A stretch of 64,000 bases of DNA from Sorghum bicolor (taxonomy: Eukaryota > Streptophyta > Magnoliopsida > Poales > Poaceae): assembly GCF_000003195.3 (NCBI RefSeq), contig NC_012878.2:58094629-58158628 (forward strand), in the 5' to 3' direction. The position numbers and the translations under genes were made by a program. The stretch's first letter is position 1, and each line of letters opens with the position of its first letter. This document shows, one piece after another, positions 9,850-21,799 of this stretch. The notes under the pieces are model-generated. The model was not told the origin of the DNA. It searched no databases and worked only from the letters and a program-made list of their open reading frames with translations.

Positions 9850-12800
9850 ATGTTCTACTCGCATCAGCTCCTCGCGCGGAAGCAGCCGCTCGGCCAGATA
9901 TGGTGAGTCTGCTCCCTTCATCGCGCCTCCTACTCCCCTCGTTACGGTTCTAATCGCGCTCGTTTCCCTTCCTGTTCTTCGCAGTGCGTTTGGTTCTATA
10001 CCTTCTTCTGACAAATCGCGCTCAGTTTTTTTTCCTTGTCACGCTTGCGCCGATTCGGCGGCTACTAATTGCGTTCGCCCGTTCTTGTTGCGGTTGCAGG
10101 ATGGCAGCGACGCTCCACTCGAAGATCAACCGCAAGCGGCTCGACAAGCTCGACATCATCAAAATCTGGTGAGTAAAGTGGCCCGAGCGATTCGAGTTCC
10201 GCCCTGTTGCGAGGGGAATTTTTTTTGTGCTTTTTTGTTTTTGCTGATTTTTGTTTGTGTGTTTCTCGTTTAGTGAGGAGATTTTGAACCCCTCGGTGCC
10301 CATGGCTCTGAGGCTCTCTGGAATCCTCATGGGTGAGTTCAATTTTGCTTGCGCCCTCGAAAATTTTCCTTCCATTTTTTTGATGGGTTTTTATTCCCCG
10401 TGATCGAAATTCGTGAACAGGTGGCGTGGTGATCGTGTACGAGAGGAAGGTGAAGCTTCTCTACTGTAAGTTTCTTCCTCGCTACTTGTTGATTTTATTT
10501 GAATTCCCTGGGTTTTGTCATCTCTATTCTCAAATCGATCGTGTGTTCTCTTTCTCGCAGCTGATGTGTCTCGGCTTCTGGTAAGAACTCGTTCAGGATT
10601 TGCCCTAGTGTTTTCTGTGTGTCCTGGTCGGTCGATTTGATTATCCTTGCGAAGTCAGTTCGAGTTATACTTGTACTAACTTCTCGTGCAGACTGAGATC
10701 AACGAGGCTTGGCGGATCAAACCGGCCACAGACACCACCGTCCTCCCCAAGGGTAAAGCCCAAGCCAAGTAAGTGTGCTACCGGTCTCCATCCCTGTCTT
10801 AGCGTTTATAGATGTTACATGCTGGGGTTGAGGGGGTTCGGTTTGAGCAAGGCTGCGCTGCGTAATGCTGATGATGTTGTTACTAGGAGTGGTGTTTGCT
10901 TCTCAGCTTTCCGAAAACAGAGTTTGTTGTGTGTTTAGGCTGTGGTGTGTTCATCTGGTTGTTTGGATTGGTGAATATTGTGATCTGCCTGGGATGTTCA
11001 TGGAAGTTCTTAGGAGATAGATATGTGGTGCAATGTGTGTGCCGTGGAAAATGAAAATGGGATTTACAGCTGGATGTTGGCGATTGTCATGGTAGCTTGC
11101 TGCCAATTACTCTCACTGGGCGGTTGTGCTTGCTGAAGCACTCACATCCACTGTCTGATGTATGACTCCCAATGATCTTCTGTTAACTGGCCTAATCACC
11201 TGCTGTTTTGCTCAAATTTGTTCAGTAGGGTTGAGATGCACTGTCCAACCTGGGTGGTTTTGGCTGTAGGTACAAGGGTCTCATGCAGTCATTATCAGCC
11301 TATGGATTTATTCAAATTCACTGAAGATTCTCCATCCAAATCTGCTTGTAGCCTTGTTTCGCTTTATTTTTTAATTTATTTTTCCAGTTTTGACTTTGGA
11401 GACCTCAGAATAGGATGTGGATGGATTTGCATTTAGCATATTTTGGTGCAACAGTTACTTTCTCCTTCCAATATGTGAGCATCTTCGTGTCATTGGAGTA
11501 TCTTTTGGCATCTTCTTTAGCTTGTCCATTTGCTAGCTATACAATACTGTACTTGAGAAATAATGCTATCTTAAAAGGGTTTTCATCATGAGAACTGGGA
11601 ATGACTATCTATGGTCATCATTAATTCTTTTGGCATTACCATTCCCTAACCAGTTATGGCTGTAGTAGAACCCTTGGAAGTTTGTTTGAGAGTTAATGTA
11701 ATCTTTTCTTCATATAACACCTTTTCTGGTTAAACTTCTATAGATAAATTTGACCTCATTACTACTAGCTCTTTCATAGCCAAACACCGCAGTCTCTCCC
11801 CTTCTGTAAATAGCATGGAGTGGGTATGAACTGGTGATATAGGAAAGATTGTTCTTTGCTAAGAGTAAGAAAGTAATGTGGCATGCTTATCTGACAGCAG
11901 AACTTCATGCAGGTATGAAGCAGTAACATTGCCAGAGAAAAGTATCAATATGGTGGTGGAACAGCCCATGTTTTTCTCAGAGACTGACGGTGCCAGGTTC
12001 CGTGGAATGGTAATCCTTGTCACGAGTGTATTTCAGAAAAGAAACTTTATATGCATACAGTATGGTTCTTATTTAGAATAGCCATCACATGAACACATCT
12101 CTTTTTTCCGACTTGGCCTGATTGTATCCACTTTTCTGACTGAAATATATGATGCATGTTTAGCGATTGGAAGATCTGGATGAACAGTATTTTAATGTCA
12201 ATCTTGGTGATGATGACTTCTCTCATGCTGATCATCGTCATCAAGGTTTGTCTTTCTTCTCTTGAGGACTACTCTTTGTCTTTGTTTTTTTTGTTTTTTT
12301 AAATGAATACTCTTTGTGTTTGTATAAGGAAGAATATTCTCAAACTCTACGGTTTTTTCTCAGCTGAAGCAGTGAATATAACTCTGGTCGATAATTTTGA
12401 GTCTGGGTTTGCAGAAACTGATGTGTTCAATCGCTTTGAGAGGTAAATCAAAGCTGCATACTTACTTAAGTTACTACTCTTTTATCATTGCTAATGTATG
12501 TTTCTTTTTCTTATTTTGTGTATAATACCAATATAATTTGCATTAGTGCCTTGTATACAGATTTGACATAGCAGATGATGAGACCACAGTCAATATCTCT
12601 CCTGATGAGCACCCAAAAGTTCCAAGTACACTGGTTCCCTCACCACCTAGGCAGGAAGACCCTCCTCAGCAAGAAGAACAGTATGCTGCTCCCTTCCTTG
12701 TTCGTGAAGAACCTCAACAAGGTGAAACCAAGCACATGATTTACTCTCTGCATTAGAATCCCCCCCCCCCCCCAGGACAATGATTTTCATGTCAATTGTG

Positions 12801-15800
12801 CATTGACATGTTTTTCCAAGCGGAACTTGCATCCAAAAGTTTCCCAGTTAATGGTTCTTACTGACAGCTAATGGCCATTTGCAGACTCTGTTAGAATATT
12901 CTTGAAACTATTCACGCTTTACCTCTCAATTGCCTTTGTACATAGTCAAGTGGCTACAGTAGGACTCTGTTTGAGGATAAGAGACTATGGAGTGCATCCT
13001 TGGTTGCATGGTTGCAACTGCTGAGTCTTCTAGCTGCTATGTGGCATATCGTGCTCTCTCTTTGGGAATGTGATCCATTGGCTTACCAATAATCACCAAG
13101 CACAACTTTGTTTCTGATTCTCAACTTATGTCGTAATTCAACCTTTTGTACTTGACAAAAAGAACTTGTAGTTCGTTTTCCCCTTCGTTTTTTTGTTGGT
13201 TGACTAGTTACCTGATATATTAGAAGTTGACTGCTGGACATAATTTAAGTACACGTGTTGTTGCATTTATACCATATTTGAAGCATATTGCTGCAATTAC
13301 TGAAAGTTCTATTGCAGGGGGACCAGAGGAGCAGAAGATGAAGGTAAACATGATTTATCAAGCCTTATTACATCTAGAAAATAGTATGAAAAGGGATTAC
13401 TTGTTTAGTTTGTTCTTGTTTACTTGAGCTAGCACTTTTACACAGCAGCAGCAAACACCTAAAGCATCAAAGCGGAAAGCACGTAGGGAACTCCCACAAG
13501 TAATTATGGACAATAACCAGATGATGATCCCGGGAAACATATATCAGACATGGCTGAAGGATGCATCAAGCCTTGTCTCAAAAAGGCGTAAAGTTAACAG
13601 TGTATGTTTGGTTTGACTAACCTATTTTCCTGGAGATTTCTGTACTGATGCACTCTAATAAAGAACATTTATCTGATTTATGCTTGCAGAATTTTAATTT
13701 TATTCGATCAACCAAGATAAGTGATCTCATGGACATCCCCCCAGTTTCTCTAATATCTCATGACAACTCGTCCTCAGAATTATATTATCCTAAGCCACTT
13801 ATGCAGCTCTGGAAGGACTGCACTGAAGTCAAGTCCACAAAAGTTTCTTCAGGTCACTTCATAATTTGTAATATTGTGTCACTTTTCTTGACTTGAAGAA
13901 ACCATATTATTTTATAGGGAGAATTGGCTGTGGGACATGCAAAATGGTGGTCATTTGCCAGCGGACACTAGGAAAAAATAGATTGCTCCGTTTCTTGTCA
14001 AATTTGCTGGCGGACACTACTTCTAATCAAACATTATTACAAAATATATATAAAATCATATAAGTGCTAGAAAATTATACTATAAATTTTTTTACACTCT
14101 ACATGATGAGAACTATAGTGTAAAAATATTGTTTTGCACTGAAATGACCATTTTGCCCCTCTTCATAAATAGACAAAGATAACCATGGTTAATTAGTTAA
14201 TATATAAGTAAGATACTAAAAAATACTAAACAATATTTTTACACTATAGTTCTCATCATGCAGAGTGTAAAAAAATTATAGTATAATTTTCTAGCACTTA
14301 TATGATTTTATATCTATTTTCTAATAATTTTTTATTAGACGTAGTGTCCGCCACCAAATTTGACAAGAAACGGAGTGTCTTTAAGCAATATAATTTTTTC
14401 TAGTGTCTGCTGACAAATGACCACCATTCTGCATGTCCCACGGCCAATTCTCCCTATTTTATAACATGCTAAAGGCCAATTCAAAAACCTGAACTGTTTC
14501 TTACTTTCTTAAAGGAGGGCAGCGATCATCATCACAAGAACAACAGCCGAGAAACTCACCACCTCATGAATTTCCACCTCAGGTTATTCTAGATTCTTTT
14601 ATTTTCTGAAAAGAATAACACCCTTCTCTAGTGACCTGATCATAATTATCATTGGATTTGTCCCTGATAAGTGATTGAATTTTCAGGCTGGGGGAGAGTA
14701 TGAGATGGAAACAGGTGGTCTGCCGATGGACTTCACAGATGGCATTGAAAAACTCAGAGCAAACATGAGTGCAGAGTATGACAGAGCTTACGATACTCTG
14801 CATAGTGACCATAGTGTTACTCCTGGAAGTCCTGGTAAGTTGGAAAGTGAAAGTTTAATTTGTGTCTGTGCTTATATAGACAGTCAATGACGTAATCTCT
14901 AGCAGGGTTAAGTCGCAGGTCTGCTTCAAGCTCTGGTGGCTCTGGACAGGCGTTTATACCACTGGATGCAGAAGTACAATTGCCATCAGGAAGTGGAAGG
15001 TGACTGTTGACTAGAGCAATAGCAGCATGTCGCCTATATTAGTATTCTAAACTATGACTATGTGATATTTTGTTACTGAAAGAACTTGCCCATCTAAAGA
15101 TGTTTTCATCATCACAACAGAACCTCCTATTGTATATGCTCATAAGTGCACAAAATAAAGTGTGCAATCTCCTTTATGAAGTGTCAGGCAAATAAAAAAA
15201 AGTCTAGCTCCCCACTGTCCTTCAGTGTCTTTGTTAGTTTCTTATAGTGACCATGTCATGGTTATTGAACACAGGTCCAAGAGGGGGCGGCATTCATCTG
15301 CAAGAAGCTTGGGGAATCTTGATACTGTTGAGGAGGATTTTCCACTGGAGCTGGAAGTGATGGACGTCAAGATGAGAAGGCTTTCAGATTATGCGCCAAC
15401 TCCTGGTTGGTTGCATTTCTGATCTTTACTCTGCTATATATGTACATGTGAAACTGTTTCTGGAACATTATGTTTCAACCAACATAGAATTTAATAGTTT
15501 TGCTCCAACTCTTGGTCGGTTCCATTTCTGTCCTTTATTCACTCTGTTACATATGAACATGTGAAACTATTTTCTGGAACATTTGAAACTGTTTCGACCA
15601 ACATAGAATTTAACAGTCAACATTCGTTTCAGACCTACTGGAAGAAACTGAACCGACTCAAACCCCATATGAGAGGCGCTCCAATCCAATGGACAAGGTC
15701 ACAGAAGCAATCATGTCGTAAGTATCCTGAACTTGTTTGCTCATAGTGCCTGGGTCGCTTAAGTTTGTTGAAATGTGGTACAACGGATGCACATACATTT

Positions 15801-16921
15801 TCTGATGCTAGAGTTATCTTCATGCAGGCACCTCAAACTTCATTTTGATAGCCCAGGTGCCCCGCAATCTGAATCCTTAAGTCATCTAGCTCATGGGATG
15901 ACCAAAGCCAGGGCAGCCCGACTATTCTATCAAACAACCGGTATGTATTCCCTCCGTCCCAAATTATAGATCGTTTTTTTTTTGCTTTTCTAGGTACATA
16001 ACTTTTGTTGTCCTATATTTTGATGGAAGGGAGGGGGTATTTCTCTATGGCACTTCGACTGAAAATTAAACAGTACTGTTGCTAAAGTAAATAAAAAAAA
16101 CTAGTAGTGGTCACTGACATGATGTTAAACAGTTATAGCGTTCCTGGCTCAGTGACTATTCATGGTTTCTGTAATTAGGTTGGGTTACACTTAAAACACC
16201 ATTCAAGCCTGCTTTCCTTATTGCTAGGAAATTTGGTACACTTTCCTCAAATTTATAATTTTAGTGGCTGTGTAAACTTTTTCTCAGTATGTTGTAGCAA
16301 ACTTTTTCTTTCTTTTTTGCGTAAGATGGCTGTTGCTCTGCCTTTGCATTGCAGCAGTTTGAAAAAACAGTCTGAATTACAGTCTGAGCATAAGACCAGA
16401 CAAGGAAGAAAAATCAAAACCAAAACAAAAGAAAGAAGAGAAAAACACCAGCCCAGTGAAGCCAAGAGCTCTCCTGGCCGAAATCCTTTACGGAGGACAT
16501 AGTAGTTTACAGGTCTTGGTTGTGCCCAGTTTTGTAGTTGGTGATGTTTTGCTGGGTGAGGTTGTCAGTTTGTGCTGGCGTTAGAGCCTTATTGTTGAAA
16601 AATTGCCAGCAACGCATAACTGTCTGGTTCATTTACTTGTGTGGTTAAATCAGAGAAGTTTCACACAATCCAATACTAGGCCGCATAACTGGGAACACGG
16701 AGTTTGCTTAAAATATTTGACATGTTATGGAATAACGATGAATCTGAAGTTTATGATTGCACTCAGTTTAGTTGTAATGCTAGAGTGGACCTTATTGTTT
16801 AATGGGGAATGTTTGTTCTGCAGTTTTGGCAACTTTTGATTACATCAACGTTACTCAGCTGAAACCTCACGGAGAGGAACTGTACGGAGACATCTTGATC
16901 TCCAGAGGATCAAAGATTTGA
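9850..16921 (+). CDS. REC8: Meiotic cohesin alpha-kleisin REC8 (SYN1/AFD1/RAD21-4 type)
   Basis: Twenty coding exons join in frame to 607 residues: 9850-9902, 10100-10168, 10274-10332, 10421-10465, 10561-10580, 10692-10768, 11913-12009, 12164-12245, 12364-12442, 12561-12721, 13318-13343, 13446-13601, 13690-13852, 14515-14582, 14687-14834, 14906-14999, 15275-15405, 15633-15717, 15828-15940, 16824-16921. Exon 12 could start one or two codons later (CAG repeat acceptor). The Rad21/Rec8 N-domain (residues 1-107) begins MFYSHQLLARK and holds LDKLDIIKICEEILNPSVPM and GGVVIVYERKVKLL; this version marks the REC8/SYN1 clade, not mitotic SCC1 types. The C-terminal winged helix (about 545-607) ends with GDILISRGSKI. 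REC8 closes the SMC1-SMC3 ring in meiotic nuclei and is cleaved by separase. The length matches rice and maize orthologues. Promoter elements are not obvious. Confidence 0.96.
12763..12775 (+). repeat. Poly-C tract in REC8 intron 10
   Basis: An uninterrupted run of about 13 cytosines lies 40 bp inside the intron after exon 10. Its length is prone to slippage and to assembly error. Confidence 0.85.
13917..14454. mobile_element. Long-TIR hairpin element with 9-bp target duplication (MULE-like MITE) in REC8 intron 13
   Basis: The 538-bp element starts GGGAGAATTGGCTGTGGGAC and ends in the inverted copy (GGCCAATTCTCCC at its right edge). It is flanked by the perfect 9-bp direct repeat tattttata (13908-13916 and 14455-14463). 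The two arms stay complementary for most of their length (for example gagaactatagtgtaaaaat against its reverse near 14240), making a near-complete foldback. A 9-bp duplication with very long inverted repeats points to Mutator-like transposition. There is no coding capacity. It lies in the intron between exons 13 and 14 and should be spliced out. Confidence 0.88.
15948..16037. mobile_element. Short Stowaway-type MITE at the REC8 exon 19 donor
   Basis: A 90-bp element opens ttccctccgtcccaaatta and closes gatggaagggaggggg, with TA on both sides (15946-15947 and 16038-16039). The CTCCCTCCGTCCC terminus and TA target are the Stowaway (Tc1/mariner) signature. The left TA overlaps the end of the donor hexamer GTATGT (15941-15946) of REC8 intron 19. 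Confidence 0.75.
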
Positions 16922-17324
16922 CTTGGTGATGTTGGAAACAGTTTTGGTGCGGTGGTTCTCGGTGCACATCACGTGTTTATATTACAGAATGCTCATGTAT
17001 TGCATAGGAGGTCTTGTAGGTCACACATAATATTTGGTGATTTGGTGAAGGAAAGGAAGCGAGATATGCTGCAGTAGTTTTGTGTTATATGTCAAGGGAA
17101 AATTCTAAGCTGTTATTTTCGAGGTTTGATAGGTGGGGTATAGTTATAGCCGTATAGTAGGACTAAGTTATAGCCATAGATATTAATTATCTTCTTCTGT
17201 GTTAAGCTTCCTAAGAAACTGTACGTCTGTACCCGACGTTATCCAGACCCTTGCAAGATGTACACACGTCAGAGATGTTACAGATGTGGAATCTGGAATC
17301 TGAATGGTGGTTCTTTTCTTTTTG

Positions 17325-17565
17325 GGCCTTGTTTAGTTCCGAAAACTGAAAAGTTTTCGGAACTGTAGCACTTTCGTTTGTTTGTGGTAAATATTGTCCA
17401 ATCATAAACTAACTAGAGTCAAAAGATCGTCTCGTGATTTACACTCAAACTGTGTGATTAGTTTTTGTTTTCGTCTATATTTAATACTTCATGCATGTGC
17501 CGCAAGATTCGATGTGACAGGGAATCTTGAAAACTTTTTGGATTTCGGGTGAACTAAACAAGGCC
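17325..17565. mobile_element. GGCCTTGTTTAGTTC-family MITE downstream of REC8
   Basis: This 241-bp element starts GGCCTTGTTTAGTTCCG and ends GAACTAAACAAGGCC. The trinucleotide TTG lies on both sides (17322-17324 and 17566-17568). The internal landmarks are in the opposite orientation to the copy at 8308. It sits about 400 bp after the REC8 stop codon. Confidence 0.88.
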
Positions 17566-18138
17566 TTGGCTTTGGAGTTTGGACACAACGTATGCTCTGC
17601 AAGTCAGCTAGTACTCCTACTTTGCACATGATGATGTGCTGTAGAGGATATGAATCGATCTGTTTGGCTTTTATTCCTATCACCTGCTTGACGCCCAACC
17701 CGGCCATCCACCTTTTGATTTATCCTCTGTAGTTCAATTTTTGCCTCTTAATTCCAAGCATACTTCAGCACTAACTAACTGCCCGATTGTTTGATGCCTA
17801 CTAGAGTTAGAGTAGCTCCTGCCCGATTATTGTTTAGCTTTTCATGGATAAGCCTTCAGGCCGGGCTGGGCTGGGAGGGAGTCCTGGACACACACGCACT
17901 GTATATTTCAAGGATAAGAAAGAAACCTCAGTTGAAAACCGAGAAACCGACTACAACTCTCTTTCATGCATATGTGTAACCACGTACAGCTAATTAACGG
18001 GCTACTATACTAGTATATATGGCTACTAATTTGATTCAGACCGGTCTTTAATTTCTCTCTCCTTCCTCCTAACTCTTACTCTATCTGGTAGCAACAACTT
18101 TCCTTTCTCGTCATCCTGTTCATCAATCTAGTATATAT
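17566..18138. other. Intergenic and promoter region of the NAC gene
   Basis: No coding frame is supported. A pyrimidine-rich leader (tttctctctccttcctcctaactc) precedes the NAC start codon, consistent with a 5' UTR of about 90-100 bases. Confidence 0.5.
18014..18020 (+). promoter_or_regulatory. Candidate TATA box of the NAC gene
   Basis: TATATAT lies 119 bases upstream of the NAC start codon and ahead of a CT-rich leader, the usual spacing for a plant TATA box. A second tatatatat touching the ATG (18130-18138) is too close to serve this start. Confidence 0.4.
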
Positions 18139-20870
18139 ATGGAGGTTGCTGCGACGACTCCGAGCCATGAGCTGGTCCCGCAGCTGCAGTTCCCTCCTGG
18201 CTACCGCTTCGTGCCGACCGAGGAGGAGCTCGTCGACGTCTACCTCCGCGCCAAGATCGAGGGCCACGAGCTTCCTCTCAACGTCGTCAACGACGTCTCC
18301 ATCCTCGACTGGCAACCCGGCAGACTCGTCGGTAAGCAGTTAAGATGCAACTAATTAATTGTATTACCTAGTCGTCTAATTATTGTTGCATGTGCGTGCG
18401 TGCGTGCGTGTAGAGGAGTACAAGGGGTACGGCGAGAACAGGTGGTTCTTCTTCACGGTGCGGGAGCAGTCGTCGTCGAACAAGGAGAAGGAGCCCAGCC
18501 GGAAGGTGAGGGTGGAGGGCGTCACGGCGACATGGAAGGCCACGGGGAGCGTGCAGCTCATCCGGCGGACGACATCCAAGGACGGCGACAAGGTGGTGGT
18601 GGGCACCAAGAGGGTGCTCATCTACAACTCCAGCGACACCGACGAGAACGGCAAGTGGAGCATGCACGAGTACATCCTCAAAGACCACGCCGAGGTACGC
18701 CTAATTGCAAGCGTAATAATCCGTTGCATATATATTACATGAATAATATGAACAAACCCTAGATAAAAAGGGACTTTATTATTTGTATATACTCCCTGTT
18801 ATTGACGTGATTTACAATATTAACCATTGTTTTTCTCTAATGAACCCTAACGAACATATGTGATTACAAAAAGTGCTATAATTCACAAATCTACACATAT
18901 AATGATGCATGACTTTATTTGATGTTTCCAAACTATATATTTTAAAATATATTGAAGGTCCAATTTTTAAAGTTCAGCCGGCCTATTTTAAGCACCAAGT
19001 ATTTATGGGTGGAGGTAGTATCAAAAAAATTAAGATTTTTTTTTATATTAGCAAGCAAAAGATCTCGGCGTTGTCATGGTGATAGCGAAGAAAAAATAAA
19101 CAGAAAATCCGCCTCCTCTGAAAAACAAATCCTAAAAAGTGGGACCGAAAGTAACTGTTTTTTTTATCTATTCCATAATGTTACTATATATTTACGCACC
19201 ACCCTAACATTATTATAAATTAATTTGTGCTTAATTTGCCTCATTCTGAGCCTTCTATAACATGCATATATATATGTTTAGAAGCTAATTTGTTTTGGGA
19301 TTCAATGAGTCAATGTTCACACAACTTGAGAATTCGACCAAGTCACGTGTCTAACAGAATTTGAGCAACACAAGATTCGATCTCGTAGCTTGCCTGGAGA
19401 AATTGACTGGCATTTGGCCCTAATAAAAAAGATTAATAATTGCTTGAGTTTTTATATGTCTTGCAATTGATTGACTCCGTGACATGCATGCAGATTGGGC
19501 AGTATGCCCTGTACTCAATCCAAAGGAAGCAGCACTCGGACACCGAGGGCAATGCCGACATGGATCCAAAGAAGAAGAAGAAGAAGACTAAGAGGAGGAA
19601 GTGGACGGAGACGGAGACGGAGACTCCTTCTACCGAACTGGAGGGAGTGCAGCTGCCGCACCCAGAGACGTCAACGACAACACTGCTCGCCGAGCCACCA
19701 TTGAAGCCGACAAGGAAGGCCAAGGGCCAGAGGAAGAAGAAGCCATCAATGCAAGTTGGAGTTGAGGGAGAACAGCAGCAGCAGGGACAGTCACCGATGG
19801 AGCCAGTGACGCCGCCCAAGAAAGATGAGCTAGTGCCATCGTCGCAGCAAGAACTGCGACAGGAGCAGGCGGCGGCGGACGGTGCGCCGGCGCCGGTCGT
19901 CCTCTCCGCCGTGCCGCTGCAGGCGGTACGCGTGTGCCCACCATCGGAACCGGACGGAACGCTCGGAGCTTCCGCGCCTAAGCTTGAAGAAGGCACGCTC
20001 GACGAAATGTCCCAGCTCCTGGCACTGCTGTACAACCACCACCCTTCCATGCCCTGCAACAACCAAGGTGAGGAGCAGTGGCCACCGAGCTTCACAGATG
20101 ACAGTGCGCCGTTCCTCGCCGCACCAGACACCAACGTCGTCGTTGATCATGCTCCGTTCCTGTCCTACCAGCAAAAGTTAGACAGCTACAGCTTGTTCGC
20201 AGAGCACAACCAGCATCTCTCCTTGGGAGAAAACGACCAAAGTGTTCACATGCAGCAGGGGTGGCAGCACGCTGATCTGATGTTCCTCATGGACGACAAC
20301 ACCACGCAGCAGATGAACAGCAGCGTCAGCTGGGACTCGAAGCAGCATGGTGACGACCAGCGTCATCAGGTTCACCAGCAGCAGCCGGAGCAGCAGGAGG
20401 AGGAGAGCAATGGAGGGGCCTTTGGAGTAGTACAAGACCAGCAGCCTATGAATCATCTTCAGGGCGGCCATGGCCGCCTGCCTCCGTCGGACGAGCCGCA
20501 GTTGCCTGGCTCTGATGATCTGCAGGTCGATAGCCTCCTGTTCGGTGAGAGCGTTCAGACGGGTGAGCTTGACGCGTTTCTTAGGGGCGTGCTGGTGCAT
20601 GGCGATGAGCCGACTCAGGGCGGCTTGGCAGCAGGCACGCAGGAGCAGCTGCAGGGAGGCGATGATCCAGCGACGACTCTGCAAGCAGCAGGCACCGAGG
20701 AGCAGGGGCCTGATGATGCAGCGACATTGTACCAGCATGATGATCTTGAGCGGCAGTTGGCGTGGTTGCGAGCTCTCAACGAACACGTGCTGGATCACGT
20801 GCGGGATGGGCCGTGCTCTTGCATGATTTGTGCAGCAGGTCTGTGGCATTATCATTTTCCTGGTCCTTGA
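18139..20870 (+). CDS. NAC-domain transcription factor
   Basis: Three coding exons (18139-18331, 18414-18694, 19494-20870) give 616 residues. The NAC DNA-binding domain spans about residues 18-170: subdomain A FPPGYRFVPTEEELVDVYL, then LPLNVVNDVSILDW, RWFFFTVRE, VTATWKATGSVQLIRR, VGTKRVLIYNSS and KWSMHEYIL, followed after the second intron by IGQYALYSIQRK. It is divergent (YRFVPTEEEL for the usual FRFHPTDEEL; TATWKATG for GYWKATG). A lysine-rich run at about 184-193 (PKKKKKKTKRRK) is a likely nuclear signal. The 450-residue C-terminal part is Gln/Glu/Asp-rich, as in activation domains, and ends with a Cys-containing CSCMIC tail. No transmembrane helix is seen. The domain identity is secure; the subgroup is not assigned. 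Confidence 0.9.
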
Positions 20871-20942
20871 GTGGTGGTATTGGTACATGGTACCACGAGG
20901 TAACCATTAAACTATAGCTATGGATATAGAAGCACTTTCTAC

Positions 20943-21030
20943 ATTTCAAATCATAAGTCGTTCTAACTTTTCTAGTGAATTATTTTATCTATTAGAAAGG
21001 TCAAAACGATTTATAATTTGAGATGAAACA
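20943..21030. mobile_element. Stowaway-like MITE relic
   Basis: The sequence tttcaaatcataagtcgttctaac is matched in inverted form by aaaacgatttataatttgagatgaaaca about 50 bp later, the arrangement of the common short grass Stowaway MITEs. The terminal CTCCCTCCGT bases have diverged, so the limits are approximate. Confidence 0.55.
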
Positions 21031-21799
21031 TCAAGTCTGCTATCTATTTCCAGAGGTGTAGTTTTGTGGTACCTCTTGATACCTCTCACTACCCAGTGTA
21101 CAGTAGTTAGCAGTTTGCGTCGAACTTTGCGTTTGATTTGTGTGGACATGGTGATGGGGGTTTTCTGTTTGGCGAGTTCATTAGTCAGGTCTGTTTAGTA
21201 TTCATCAGTGTTTTATGTGGTATGCATGCCTTACGGCTATAGTATTGCTTCTACTTCCTCAAGTTCAGTAGTCAAGTTCAATTATCTTGAAAGGAGTCCT
21301 CAACCTTATAGATGAAAACACTACTTGTAAAAGAATACAATTCTCACTTTCTATGAAGTTAATCAAATCTATACGAAAAAGATCGTGAACATGGAGTAAA
21401 AGAATATAATTATTTTATTATGCCAAGTTTAAACAAACATTTGGATTAATATTTTTCTCTCACGATAAATAGCTTGAGCTAGTCCGTAGAAACCATGAGC
21501 CGAATGAAACAAAAATAAATGATATTAGATCAATTATGAAATATAATTTAATATATAAATTTATTTGAAAACACAAGTATTGAAACCATTTTTTATATAA
21601 ATTTTGTTGAGCTTAAGAAAGTTTAGTTTATTCTAAACCTAGAATTGTACTTCGACAAGAGCGAGTAGTATCTTTGAGCGGGCGCCAGCGCCACCGCCAG
21701 CTGCAGGCAGCAACGGCGCTAGTCTTCGCCTGTCTTCCCGGAGTCCGGCGGAAGGCCGGTGCCGAGAGGAGGAAAGGTTCTTCCCAGACACCGCGACCC
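21031..21799. other. Intergenic region upstream of the PPR gene
   Basis: AT-rich to about 21650, then GC-rich. The PPR frame stays open upstream of its ATG (from about 21674) but has no in-frame ATG there, so these bases are treated as 5' UTR. Confidence 0.5.

Noticed and set aside
9564..10375. Long frames on both strands around the REC8 start
   Set aside because: They overlap the spliced REC8 exons and cross clear GT-AG introns; shadow frames of GC-rich sequence.
19433..20888. Minus-strand frames of more than 200 codons opposite the NAC exon 3
   Set aside because: Shadows of the CAG/GAG-rich coding exon; composition mirrors Gln/Glu codons.
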